A stretch of DNA of 64,000 bases from Acinetobacter gerneri DSM 14967 = CIP 107464 = MTCC 9824 (GTDB lineage Bacteria > Pseudomonadota > Gammaproteobacteria > Pseudomonadales > Moraxellaceae): NCBI RefSeq assembly GCF_000368565.1, contig NZ_KB849537.1, forward strand, positions 299,496 through 363,495, read 5' to 3'. The notes under the pieces are model-generated. The model searched no databases and had not been told where the DNA came from. It saw nothing but the letters and a program-made list of their open reading frames with translations. This document shows positions 36,341-43,865 of the stretch, piece after piece. A program made the position numbers and the translations under genes. Positions within the stretch are counted from its first letter, which is position 1. Each line of letters begins with the position of its first letter.

Positions 36341-36994
36341 ATGACCGTCGAAAACGCCCCGCTTCAAGGAATTACACTTTATAGCCATGCAGATGATTTC
36401 CGCTCCCATTGGATTAGATTAATTCTTGCTGAAAAGCAAATTAAACACAATCTGATTATTAGTGAAGATGAAGACGAAGATGTTGCAAGTCTAAATCCCT
36501 ATAATCGTTTGCCAATGTTGATAGAAAATGACCTGAAACTGTTCAATACTACGATTATTGCTGAATATGTAGATGATCGTTATCGACAAAATAAACTTTA
36601 TGCCGATGCTCCTGCACCACGCGCAGAACAAAGACAATATATTTGGCGTTTTGAACAAGATTGGTTTCGCCTAGCAGATATCATGCTCTGCCATCCTGAT
36701 ACCCTCAATGCCGATGCGAAAAAGAAAGCACAAAAACAACTTCGTGATACACTGATCTCATTAACACCATTATTTCAACATTTTCCATACTTTATGTCGG
36801 AAAATTTTACAATTTTAGATTGCATGTTAGCGCCAATTTTCATACGGTTAAAACAGATGGGAATTGAACTGCCTGCACAACAATGCCGACCAATACTTTT
36901 ATATTGCCAACGCATTTTTAGTCGCCCTGCTTTTCAGAAATCAATGACATTTCAAGAAAAGAATCGCTACGGCGCACTTCTTCCCAAATCTTAG
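36341..36994 (+). CDS. sspA: Stringent starvation protein A (GST-fold)
   Basis: A 217-residue protein with a glutathione-S-transferase fold that binds RNA polymerase and influences stress gene transcription in E. coli. The thioredoxin-like N-terminal domain (ITLYSHADDFRSHWIRLILAEK, NPYNRLPMLIENDLKLFNTTIIAEYVDDR) lacks the catalytic Ser/Cys of true GSTs, as expected for SspA. The all-helical C-terminal domain ends in FSRPAFQKSMTFQEK. It is followed by sspB 22 bp downstream and lies after rplM-rpsI, the conserved order, which fixes the identity. Confidence 0.92.
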   Translation: MTVENAPLQGITLYSHADDFRSHWIRLILAEKQIKHNLIISEDEDEDVASLNPYNRLPMLIENDLKLFNTTIIAEYVDDRYRQNKLYADAPAPRAEQRQYIWRFEQDWFRLADIMLCHPDTLNADAKKKAQKQLRDTLISLTPLFQHFPYFMSENFTILDCMLAPIFIRLKQMGIELPAQQCRPILLYCQRIFSRPAFQKSMTFQEKNRYGALLPKS

Positions 36995-37016
36995 CAAATC
37001 AAATGAGTAATTTCTG

Positions 37017-37445
37017 ATGTCTGAACAAGAATTAAACTTAACTCCTAGTCGTCCATATCTTGCCCGCGCAATTTATGAATGGATTTGCGATAACAACTTA
37101 ACGCCTTATTTGTTGGTGGATGCGACCATACCTTATACCGATGTCCCACAACAGTTTGTTAATGATGGACAAATCGTACTCAACATCGTTCCACATGCCG
37201 TACATAAGCTCAATATGAGTAATGAGGCTGTGACATTCTCTGCTCGATTTGGTGGCGTATCGCAGGATATTTATGTTCCGATTCAAGCAGTTTTAGGGCT
37301 ATACGCGCGTGAAAATGGACAAGGTTTATTCTTTGACCCTGACGAATATGCCAATGTCAAAGTAGATGAAAATACTTTAGAATCAAATACAACTGAAGAT
37401 CCCGAAGCACCTAAGAAAAAACCGAGTCTTCGTATATTAGATTGA
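37017..37445 (+). CDS. sspB: ClpXP protease specificity-enhancing factor SspB
   Basis: A 142-residue adaptor that delivers ssrA-tagged peptides to ClpXP. SRPYLARAIYEWICDNNLTPYLLVD and the core FSARFGGVSQDIYVPIQAVLGLYARENGQG form the peptide-binding domain. A disordered acidic linker leads to the short basic/hydrophobic tail KKPSLRILD, which docks on the ClpX N-domain. It lies directly after sspA and is probably co-transcribed with it and with the downstream unknown gene 17 bp further on. Confidence 0.95.
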   Translation: MSEQELNLTPSRPYLARAIYEWICDNNLTPYLLVDATIPYTDVPQQFVNDGQIVLNIVPHAVHKLNMSNEAVTFSARFGGVSQDIYVPIQAVLGLYARENGQGLFFDPDEYANVKVDENTLESNTTEDPEAPKKKPSLRILD

Positions 37446-37462
37446 TGCATTAGGAGAAAAAT

Positions 37463-38125
37463 ATGGCTTTTGATTTAGTACAATACTTTGCTGAGCAGAT
37501 TAAAATTCAAAAGCCTCAGCTCCTCAATCAGTTAGATCCTGAGGATAGAAAATCAAATTTACTTGAAATCAATGCTCTCACTTTGGCTAAATTGGTCAGT
37601 CTTTGGAAAAAAGATGATAATCGTTTGTATCAGGAAATAAGCCAGCCTGATGACCTTTATGTGCAGGAAATTGCCCGCCATCTCACGACATCAAAGCACA
37701 ATCAATCACCGCTCAATAAGCCTGATTTAGAACAAGCCATTTCTGAAGTGCTTAACTTGCAAATTCATGAATTAAAACAATTAGATCAAACAGGAAACTT
37801 TGGTAAAGAAGGCCTAAAAGAGCTGATTTTAGGGCAAATTGAACATTTATCAGGGCAAGCTGATGATTGGGTTTGGACAACAAGTGATCTAACAGAACTA
37901 CATGGTTCTAAACCTATTCATCAAGAAGAGATATCATTAGATGAAACGATGAAGGAGTTTAATCAAATGGTGAATACACAAAATGCGGCACATGATGATG
38001 TGCATGCAACAGTTGAAGTTGCCCCACAAAAAAATCCTACTTGGGCAAAAGTTGCTGAGCCTCTTGTAGCACTTGTGGTACTTTGGGTTTTATTTGATGC
38101 CCTAATGAAATATGTATTTCATTAA
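37463..38125 (+). CDS. Tail-anchored hypothetical protein in the sspAB operon
   Basis: A 220-residue protein I cannot assign. The first about 190 residues are helical and polar without signal peptide, and a single membrane segment closes the protein (VAEPLVALVVLWVLFDALMKYVF), so it is anchored by its C-terminus. It begins 17 bp after sspB with its own good ribosome site (AGGAGA). The position suggests an envelope or proteolysis-related role, but that is only context. Confidence 0.72.
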   Translation: MAFDLVQYFAEQIKIQKPQLLNQLDPEDRKSNLLEINALTLAKLVSLWKKDDNRLYQEISQPDDLYVQEIARHLTTSKHNQSPLNKPDLEQAISEVLNLQIHELKQLDQTGNFGKEGLKELILGQIEHLSGQADDWVWTTSDLTELHGSKPIHQEEISLDETMKEFNQMVNTQNAAHDDVHATVEVAPQKNPTWAKVAEPLVALVVLWVLFDALMKYVFH

Positions 38126-38142
38126 TTTTTGAGCTCAATATC

Positions 38143-38170
38143 AAAGAGAACCAAGAGGTTCTCTTTATTT
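38143..38170 (+). terminator. Rho-independent terminator of the sspA-sspB unit
   Basis: The stem AAAGAGAACC / GGTTCTCTTT with an AAGA loop is followed by ATTTT, 17 bp after the stop of the tail-anchored protein gene. Confidence 0.85.
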
Positions 38171-38299
38171 TGGCTTTCTGCTTGATCTAAAATATTAATC
38201 TGAGCGAAATTGCTCAATGCTAAAGTCGGTCTGTTGCATTTCAACAAAAGCATAAGCAGTTAATTTTGATTAAAATAACAAAATAAAAATTGATAATGA

Positions 38300-39004
38300 T
38301 CATGTTTGATCAAAGCAAAACTCAGTCGTGACCTCTTGAAATGTTAATGGTTTATGATGGCTATTTTGGATATGACCTGAGATATATTCATCTTTAGTCT
38401 GAAAAAAGATGTCAAAACTTTTGCTCATAAATGGATCTTGCTGGCTCTGTTTCTGATAGATTGGCGCAAGGCGACGAATATAGTAATTAATCCACTCTAT
38501 TTGATTGAGAAAAACAGAATAATCTTTTAGATCTTTATAAAGATTTTCTAGTTCCTGAGAAATCGCTTCAATATTTGGATGAAATAACCAAACCGTAATA
38601 TCCATTGAAGGGATTGCAGTCAGTGTATACGGCTGTTCTAGATCGAAACGTTCTACTTTATATAGCTGTGCCCCACTTTCATTGTAACAAGAGCATAGAA
38701 GCTTAGTATTTTCAACTTGAAAATACCCTTTCCCTATTTCTTCTTCCCGAATTTGCCTTGAAATATCCAAGCATTGTGAAAGCTTACTGAGATCTGAATG
38801 GGTGTGTTTTTTAAAGATTTCAATTGCCTTGCTAATGACATAACCTTCACCAGTGCCAGTAATGATACCTTTATCCCACAGATGTGTTTTGGAATCTTTT
38901 TCAGGACTAAAATGAATTTTACCATTTTCTTTTAAAACAACTTTTTTGTTGTCTGCTGTAATAATAATGCTATCATTCAGCTGTATGGCTATAATAAACG
39001 TCAT
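38300..39004 (-). CDS. Putative proteasome-like Ntn-hydrolase
   Basis: A 234-residue protein with no closely known function. After Met removal the N-terminus would be Thr (TFIIAIQLNDSIIITADNK). Counting this Thr as 1, Asp falls at 17, and a lysine at 38 precedes WDKGIITGTGEG. This is the Thr1/Asp17/Lys33 and glycine-loop order of proteasome beta and HslV subunits. The C-terminal half is helical and unlike HslV, so it is not the HslUV protease; no HslU partner is nearby. It is divergent from the candidate effector operon across an 84-bp gap with a small palindrome (39040-39058). It may belong to the accessory islet. Assignment rests on the N-terminal pattern only. Confidence 0.55.
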   Translation of the reverse strand: MTFIIAIQLNDSIIITADNKKVVLKENGKIHFSPEKDSKTHLWDKGIITGTGEGYVISKAIEIFKKHTHSDLSKLSQCLDISRQIREEEIGKGYFQVENTKLLCSCYNESGAQLYKVERFDLEQPYTLTAIPSMDITVWLFHPNIEAISQELENLYKDLKDYSVFLNQIEWINYYIRRLAPIYQKQSQQDPFMSKSFDIFFQTKDEYISGHIQNSHHKPLTFQEVTTEFCFDQT

Positions 39005-39039
39005 ATTAATATATAAAAATTAATTATTTAGTACTTATA

Positions 39040-39058
39040 TTAGTTCATTTTGAACTAA
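39040..39058. promoter_or_regulatory. Short palindrome in the divergent intergenic region
   Basis: TTAGTTCA / TGAACTAA with a TTT spacer lies between the divergent Ntn-hydrolase-like gene and the VgrG-tail gene. It is suitable as an operator or a weak hairpin; no regulator is identified. Confidence 0.35.
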
Positions 39059-39088
39059 ATTTTTAGAAATTTATAAGAAAGGTGGCTT

Positions 39089-39412
39089 ATGGCTGGGGGC
39101 TCTCAAATTATTATCAATAAAAATGGTATTCGCATTATTACGCCTGCAAAATTTGAGGTCAATGCTGGACAACATTTATTTAAACGTGGAACAAAAGTGT
39201 CAATGCAACTTCCCTTTCTTCCGGAAGGTACACATTATAATTTAAAGTATTTATTCACTGATGATGATGGCATTCCATATAAAAATATAGCATATACCGC
39301 AACTTATCCGAATGGATCTGAAATTAAAGGTATAACTGACCAAGATGGCTATTCGTCTACATTTTTTTCAAGTGAAGAAAAAGATATACAAATTCATTTG
39401 GAGTTAGAATAA
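39089..39412 (+). CDS. Free-standing VgrG C-terminal tail domain (putative T6SS effector adaptor)
   Basis: A 107-residue protein. It begins exactly where the end of the DUF2345 beta-helix of Acinetobacter-type VgrG spike proteins would: GGSQIIINKNGIRIITPAKFEVNAGQH followed by the FKRG region. It then continues with the small C-terminal beta domain of such VgrGs (KYLFTDDDGIPYKNIAYTATYPNG, GITDQDGYSSTFFSSEEKDIQIHLEL), which usually carries or docks an effector. The gp27/gp5 parts of VgrG are missing and no remnant precedes it. Yet it has a full ribosome site (AAGAAAGGTGG) before its own ATG, so it is probably made as a separate protein. The next gene starts 2 bp after its stop. It would bridge the encoded effector to a VgrG made elsewhere; this is inference. 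Confidence 0.7.
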   Translation: MAGGSQIIINKNGIRIITPAKFEVNAGQHLFKRGTKVSMQLPFLPEGTHYNLKYLFTDDDGIPYKNIAYTATYPNGSEIKGITDQDGYSSTFFSSEEKDIQIHLELE

Positions 39413-39414
39413 AA

Positions 39415-40344
39415 ATGGGGACTCCACTAAAAAAAATATCCGTAGCAAAAACATCTGCCCAGAAAAACCATATACAACACATTAAAATTACGAGAAAAAA
39501 ACAACTATTTCTTTTGTTTTATGCTGATGAACCTAATGATGAAATAGCAAGAAGAGTTTTCAAAGAAGCAGCTCAAACTAGGTTAGTCATTATTAAAACT
39601 GATCCTAAATACGATCCTAATATTCATATGGTACATTGCCCTAATATTACTCATTTTTCCCAAATTCAACTTGTGATTGATAATTGGATAAAAAAATATG
39701 GTGGACAAAATAAAGTTGAAATGAAAGAGTTAAGTATTTTTTCACATTCAGGATTAAATGGGCCAATAATTTATGATGCATGGCGTTTTGATCCACCTGA
39801 AATATTATTACCTGTTAATAGAACAACATCATCAGGCGTACAAAAAAGAAATCAGTTAATATATAGTGAATGGATAAAAATTAATTATTATTGGGGAACA
39901 GAAACTCGATTGAATTTCTTTGGCTGTAACAGTGCCAATACTGAAATAAACCCTTACACTAAAGAGCAAAAAAATAATTTCGCCAAAAATATATCAACAA
40001 ACTTAAACTGCAAAAATGTCATAGTTTCAGGTCAAAGCATATCTTCTTATCCATCTTTCTATCCGGATAAAAGAAAAATTTCAGTAAAAATTGCAATATT
40101 AGGAATATCAGCTCCTTACGATTACCAACCTATATATATGGTATCCAGTTTACCTAACAAAGGAAGCGAAGCAATGTCTGAAAATGGTACTGATGCTAAG
40201 CCAATGAATTTTTATAAAAATGGATCTATTATTACTACAAATTTTCAATCGATATTTAATGATCACAGAAAACCTCGTAATACTCAGAGTAGTCCAGAGT
40301 TAAACATGGTTAAATTTTGGATAGAAAATGCAAAAGATGAGTAA
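39415..40344 (+). CDS. Candidate T6SS effector with caspase/CHAT-like His-Cys arrangement
   Basis: A 309-residue protein without signal peptide. A hydrophobic strand (KQLFLLFYADEP, about 29-40) is followed by KELSIFSHSGLNGP with His111 and RLNFFGCNSAN with Cys171. This resembles the clan CD peptidase order: strand, strand ending in HG, strand ending in C, as in caspases and CHAT (LSACNSG-type). A conserved-looking VIVSGQSISSYPSF follows at about 202-215. The C-terminal about 90 residues are polar. It follows the VgrG-tail gene by 2 bp and precedes two membrane-anchored proteins by 8 bp. That is the layout of an effector delivered by VgrG with its immunity genes. The activity is not established; an amidase or other hydrolase using the same dyad is possible. 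Confidence 0.6.
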   Translation: MGTPLKKISVAKTSAQKNHIQHIKITRKKQLFLLFYADEPNDEIARRVFKEAAQTRLVIIKTDPKYDPNIHMVHCPNITHFSQIQLVIDNWIKKYGGQNKVEMKELSIFSHSGLNGPIIYDAWRFDPPEILLPVNRTTSSGVQKRNQLIYSEWIKINYYWGTETRLNFFGCNSANTEINPYTKEQKNNFAKNISTNLNCKNVIVSGQSISSYPSFYPDKRKISVKIAILGISAPYDYQPIYMVSSLPNKGSEAMSENGTDAKPMNFYKNGSIITTNFQSIFNDHRKPRNTQSSPELNMVKFWIENAKDE

Positions 40345-40352
40345 AGAATCTA

Positions 40353-41030
40353 ATGAAAAAAATTATTATTAGTCTTTCCATATTAATTATTTTAATTTTT
40401 TTGAGTTATAAAATCATGACAGACTTTCAAGAAACAAATAAAGTCAATTTATCATTTTATATTAGCCCAAACAGTCATTTGAATGATTTAAGAGTAAATG
40501 TATTTATCATGAAGTCAGATGCACCATCTGAATGGTATTCCTACTACAAGACGATCACTGTGATAGATAAAGGAATGATATTATCAGACTTTGGGTCAAG
40601 GTATGTTCTAGCATATCAGATAGAAGGAATGAGCAAGTTAAAGCAGCTCTATTATAACAGTCAACTACTAGACAACACCTTTGCACGTAAAGAAGATTTT
40701 AAAATTAATTATATATTTGGGAGTGATTTTATTAGGGCAACTGAGAATCCTACTATAGATTTTAGTCAAAATACAGAAACTGAAAAATATTCAAAACTAG
40801 AGAAGAATATTGATTTAAAATATTACAACCCCAAAACGACTAAATATCAAATAACTGAAATTACAGAGGAAAGTCTTCTATTTTTAAAAACAAAATCATT
40901 TGATGAATTGAAGGTTGTGAGCAAAATCAAATCAAAGGATATATTTAAACTCAACCAATTAACATATAACGAAAAAATAGAATTAGTAAAAATCCACAAT
41001 ACCAAATACTTTAATAAGCCAATGGAATAA
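40353..41030 (+). CDS. Membrane-anchored putative immunity protein
   Basis: A 225-residue protein with an N-terminal signal anchor (MKKIIISLSILIILIFLSYKI) and a lysine- and asparagine-rich domain predicted to face the periplasm. No family is recognised. It begins 8 bp after the candidate effector and overlaps the next gene by one base (TAATG), so it belongs to the same operon. A periplasmic immunity protein would imply that the effector acts in the periplasm. The function is inferred from position only. Confidence 0.55.
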   Translation: MKKIIISLSILIILIFLSYKIMTDFQETNKVNLSFYISPNSHLNDLRVNVFIMKSDAPSEWYSYYKTITVIDKGMILSDFGSRYVLAYQIEGMSKLKQLYYNSQLLDNTFARKEDFKINYIFGSDFIRATENPTIDFSQNTETEKYSKLEKNIDLKYYNPKTTKYQITEITEESLLFLKTKSFDELKVVSKIKSKDIFKLNQLTYNEKIELVKIHNTKYFNKPME

Positions 41031-41554
41031 TGAAATTGAAAAATCGAATTTGTATATTTGCTATTATTATAGGTATAACTATATCAGCAAAAGTATTATT
41101 TTCAAAAAACAATGGAACTCAAATTAATATTAGTTTTGATGATAAAATCAAAAAAGAAGATGTAGTCATCATATTAAACACATATGGCTATATCATTAAA
41201 GGTGATGAGCCTAGCATATACATAGGTGAAACAGAAAAATACACTCCATTATATAAAAATGCAAAAATACAAGAATATAAAGATAGTGACATAAACAAGT
41301 ACAGTGATTATTATATTTATGCTCAATATAAAAATAAATATGCAAAAATGAAATACACAAACCCTTTAGTTATGGGAAGCAATGAAACCAAAATTCATAT
41401 TTTTATAAATTCTCTCAATGAAATTGAGTACTTATCTTCTAGTACTGTTATCCCAAGCACACAAACTATTGCTGACAACTCATTTCAAGAAATTGAAAAA
41501 TTCAAAGAAAACAAGCATGATCTAAAAATGTTTTCTTATTTAAATAAATTATAG
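41030..41554 (+). CDS. Second membrane-anchored putative immunity protein
   Basis: A 174-residue protein translated by stop-start overlap with the previous gene (TAATG). It has an N-terminal hydrophobic anchor (ICIFAIIIGITISAKVLF) and a short TQINISFDDK stretch that lines up with NKVNLSFYIS of the preceding protein, so the two may be diverged paralogues. The rest is rich in Lys, Asn, Ile and Tyr. No known domain. Very AT-rich. Confidence 0.5.
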   Translation: MKLKNRICIFAIIIGITISAKVLFSKNNGTQINISFDDKIKKEDVVIILNTYGYIIKGDEPSIYIGETEKYTPLYKNAKIQEYKDSDINKYSDYYIYAQYKNKYAKMKYTNPLVMGSNETKIHIFINSLNEIEYLSSSTVIPSTQTIADNSFQEIEKFKENKHDLKMFSYLNKL

Positions 41555-41762
41555 ATTTTCTAAAAATCTTAAAAATAAAGTTATAACAAACCTTATCCGA
41601 GTTTTGCTTTGCTTGTATAGAAGAATTGACAAAAGGACTATATAATCTTGGGAAGTAGGAATATCAACTGGACATTAACTTGGCCATGGTGGTAGCTATA
41701 CCTACTAGATAAATAGGCAAAATACAGTCACAAAAGAAAATAGTAGCACCACATCCCCGTGA

Positions 41763-41805
41763 AAACTTATGCAGCTAATTTTAGATAAATGGTCATAATA
41801 TGAAT
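41763..41805 (+). repeat. 43-bp direct repeat, copy 1
   Basis: Matches the second copy at 42819-42861 in 39 of 43 positions by eye. It starts AAACTTATGCAGC and ends with the start region of the downstream small gene (ATATGAAT). In this copy the frame of the inner ATG (MQLILDKWS) is closed by TAA. Confidence 0.7.
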
Positions 41806-42051
41806 TTCAGATTTATAAATGAAACACTTCAAGAAGTTGAATTTTTTATTGAGCCTTCCACAGATGAATTTACTTTAAAACCGAATGATGAAATTAAAAT
41901 TATTTATGAATCACTGATAAATATTGCAGAAATTACAACACCCTACAGTGCTTGTGGCATCATCGTAATTTATTTACCCAATTCAACAAAAGGAACAATC
42001 TTTATTAATGATATTCATGTAGATAGTCTCACTGAAGCTCAATATTGGTAA
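41800..42051 (+). CDS. Small hypothetical protein, orphan immunity-like
   Basis: An 83-residue soluble protein (MNFRFINETLQEVEFFIEPS and onwards) with no recognised domain. Its start codon lies at the end of the 43-bp repeat and there is no obvious ribosome site, so translation is uncertain. It stands after the candidate effector/immunity operon in a very AT-rich stretch. Position and size suggest an orphan immunity gene. Confidence 0.45.
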   Translation: MNFRFINETLQEVEFFIEPSTDEFTLKPNDEIKIIYESLINIAEITTPYSACGIIVIYLPNSTKGTIFINDIHVDSLTEAQYW

Positions 42052-42176
42052 CTATAATTAGGCTGTATTGACATTTTCAGGGTGTAATTTATTAGTAAAA
42101 AAGAAAAATGTTGCAATGAATATAAAATTACAAATTCACAGGGCTATTTTCATTAATACATTAACAGCTATTATTT

Positions 42177-42617
42177 TCAAATATCTTTTGATTTAACCCA
42201 AAATGTATAGAAAAATAATAATAAGATGCTGCTAAACAACCTTGATAGACGGCTCATATATAAATTATATTCTATTTCTGTAGCCTCACGGATATAGGTC
42301 GTTCTATATTTCAAAATATAACCATAACTGCTTTTTTCATAAATATTATTTCCTACAAGATAAAGAGTATAAATAAAGAACATTATGCAAAATATTGAAA
42401 GAATTAATAATATTGTTTTTTCATTTTGTGTCCATTGGTGTAAATTATTTTTCCTTTTTAATACAGTATGAAAACCAAAATAGAATAAAGGTATTAAAAG
42501 AAAACAGCACAATAAAAAAATATACTGACTATAAAATACGTAGCTAATAAAATTTATAGATAAAGAACAAAGAAAACAATAAAAAATCATTTTTTTCATA
42601 AAATTAGACCTATCCAT
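42177..42617 (-). CDS. Small multi-pass membrane protein
   Basis: A 146-residue hypothetical protein with four hydrophobic segments (near residues 10-27, 30-50, 68-90 and 126-141). It is the only minus-strand gene in this part of the islet. The start at 42617 has AAAGGA 4-5 bases before it. No family recognised. Polytopic proteins of this size are common as immunity proteins against membrane-targeting toxins, but nothing here proves that. Confidence 0.55.
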   Translation of the reverse strand: MDRSNFMKKMIFYCFLCSLSINFISYVFYSQYIFLLCCFLLIPLFYFGFHTVLKRKNNLHQWTQNEKTILLILSIFCIMFFIYTLYLVGNNIYEKSSYGYILKYRTTYIREATEIEYNLYMSRLSRLFSSILLLFFYTFWVKSKDI

Positions 42618-42818
42618 AAATCCTTTATTTGGTATTTAAATAAGTAATTTAAAATTATATCCGATACTCATCAACACTTGCCTCTTTTTACTTATTGACT
42701 GTAGACAGGTAGAGGTTTTTAAGTACATTCTTTGAATAGATTGAATAATATTGATAAACACGTTACATACAATGCTATTTCAAATAGGCATTAAAGTAAC
42801 ATAGCATTTACTCGAGCG

Positions 42819-42861
42819 AAACTTATGCAGCAAATTTTAAATCAATGGTCACAATATGAAT
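42819..42861 (+). repeat. 43-bp direct repeat, copy 2
   Basis: The second copy of the repeat at 41763-41805. Here the inner frame is open (MQQILNQWSQYEYR and onwards for 25 codons) and runs past the start of the DUF7079-like gene in another frame. This suggests the repeat is the remnant 3' end of a duplicated gene or a recombination site. Confidence 0.7.
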
Positions 42862-43098
42862 ATAGAAGATTTATGGTTTTCTTTGTCATTTTTATTTATT
42901 GATAATGAAATTGACTATAAAAGCATAGCAAATGAAATATCAACCTATGATCTTGATACTATCGAATTTCATTTATTCTACAATGTTGCTCCTGTCTGCT
43001 CGACAAATATAGAACAAACAATACCTACGATATGGACTGGTTTCAATAGGACTGAACTAATTCAAGATATAAAGAAAAATATATGCAACATTATATAG
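42856..43098 (+). CDS. DUF7079-like small protein
   Basis: An 80-residue protein. IEDLWFSLSFLFIDNEIDYKSIANEI, then LDTIEFHLFYNVAPVC, and finally IWTGFNRTELIQDIKKNI follow the DUF7079 pattern WxxLSxLFLDtE, hEvaPvcxxN, eWxGF. The usual Asn and Gly-Glu-Trp parts are only partly conserved. These proteins are small, soluble and often found as orphan immunity-like genes. It starts inside the second 43-bp repeat and lacks a clear ribosome site. Confidence 0.55.
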   Translation: MNIEDLWFSLSFLFIDNEIDYKSIANEISTYDLDTIEFHLFYNVAPVCSTNIEQTIPTIWTGFNRTELIQDIKKNICNII

Positions 43099-43351
43099 GT
43101 ATAAATATAGAAATGATTGGAATATATTAAAAAGCTATCTCCACTAAAGTGGCATCAATAAAAACAAATCAATAAGATTTTGATTTTAAATAATTATATC
43201 AAAAAATCGTATAAGAACCATTATGTAAAATTAACAATGTAATAAAATCAAATACTAAAATTCGGAACACACTTTAAAAAAATAGCTCGCAAGATAGACA
43301 GTTATGATAAAAACGCTTATTTTAATAATCCTATATTAAAGAAGAAAAATT

Positions 43352-43783
43352 ATGGGATTATTCAAAACGCATATTGAGTTCCGATCTGATAACTTCCCTC
43401 AAACTTCAGAAGAACAAAAAGAATGGGATGGACAAATATGGGGATATACACTAGCCAAATATTTAACAGAAGAACTTCCTAAACATGGTGTAAATGTATT
43501 GGATATTTCACATGAGGATTGGGGATATTTGATCCCTTTGGCAGATGAAAAATTTAAAGATATTTGGATTGGGTGCAATCATTATCAAGAGTATGAAAAT
43601 GGTTTCTTAGTTTTTATAAATCCATCTAAGCCAATAATCAAAAAAGGTTTTTTTAAGAAAATTGATATATCAGAACAGCTCACATTCGTCGCTAATATTT
43701 TGAATAAAATACTTACGACTAATCCTACTATTTATGCTCAACATTGGTGGGATGAAAAAGATATGAAATTAATTGGTCAGTAG
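43352..43783 (+). CDS. Hypothetical protein, immunity-like
   Basis: A 143-residue soluble protein rich in Trp and acidic residues (EEQKEWDGQIWGYTLAKYLTEEL, ISHEDWGYLIPLADE, IWIGCNHYQEYENGFLVFI). I do not recognise a named family, although short proteins with an EDWGW-type motif are frequent near toxin loci. AAGAAG lies upstream of the ATG. The base composition is slightly less AT-rich than its neighbours. Confidence 0.6.
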   Translation: MGLFKTHIEFRSDNFPQTSEEQKEWDGQIWGYTLAKYLTEELPKHGVNVLDISHEDWGYLIPLADEKFKDIWIGCNHYQEYENGFLVFINPSKPIIKKGFFKKIDISEQLTFVANILNKILTTNPTIYAQHWWDEKDMKLIGQ

Positions 43784-43865
43784 TATTTACGATTTTCAAA
43801 ATTATCATCATACAGCCTATTCCAAATTTCAAAAACAAGATTATCCTTATGATAATTAAATAAAT

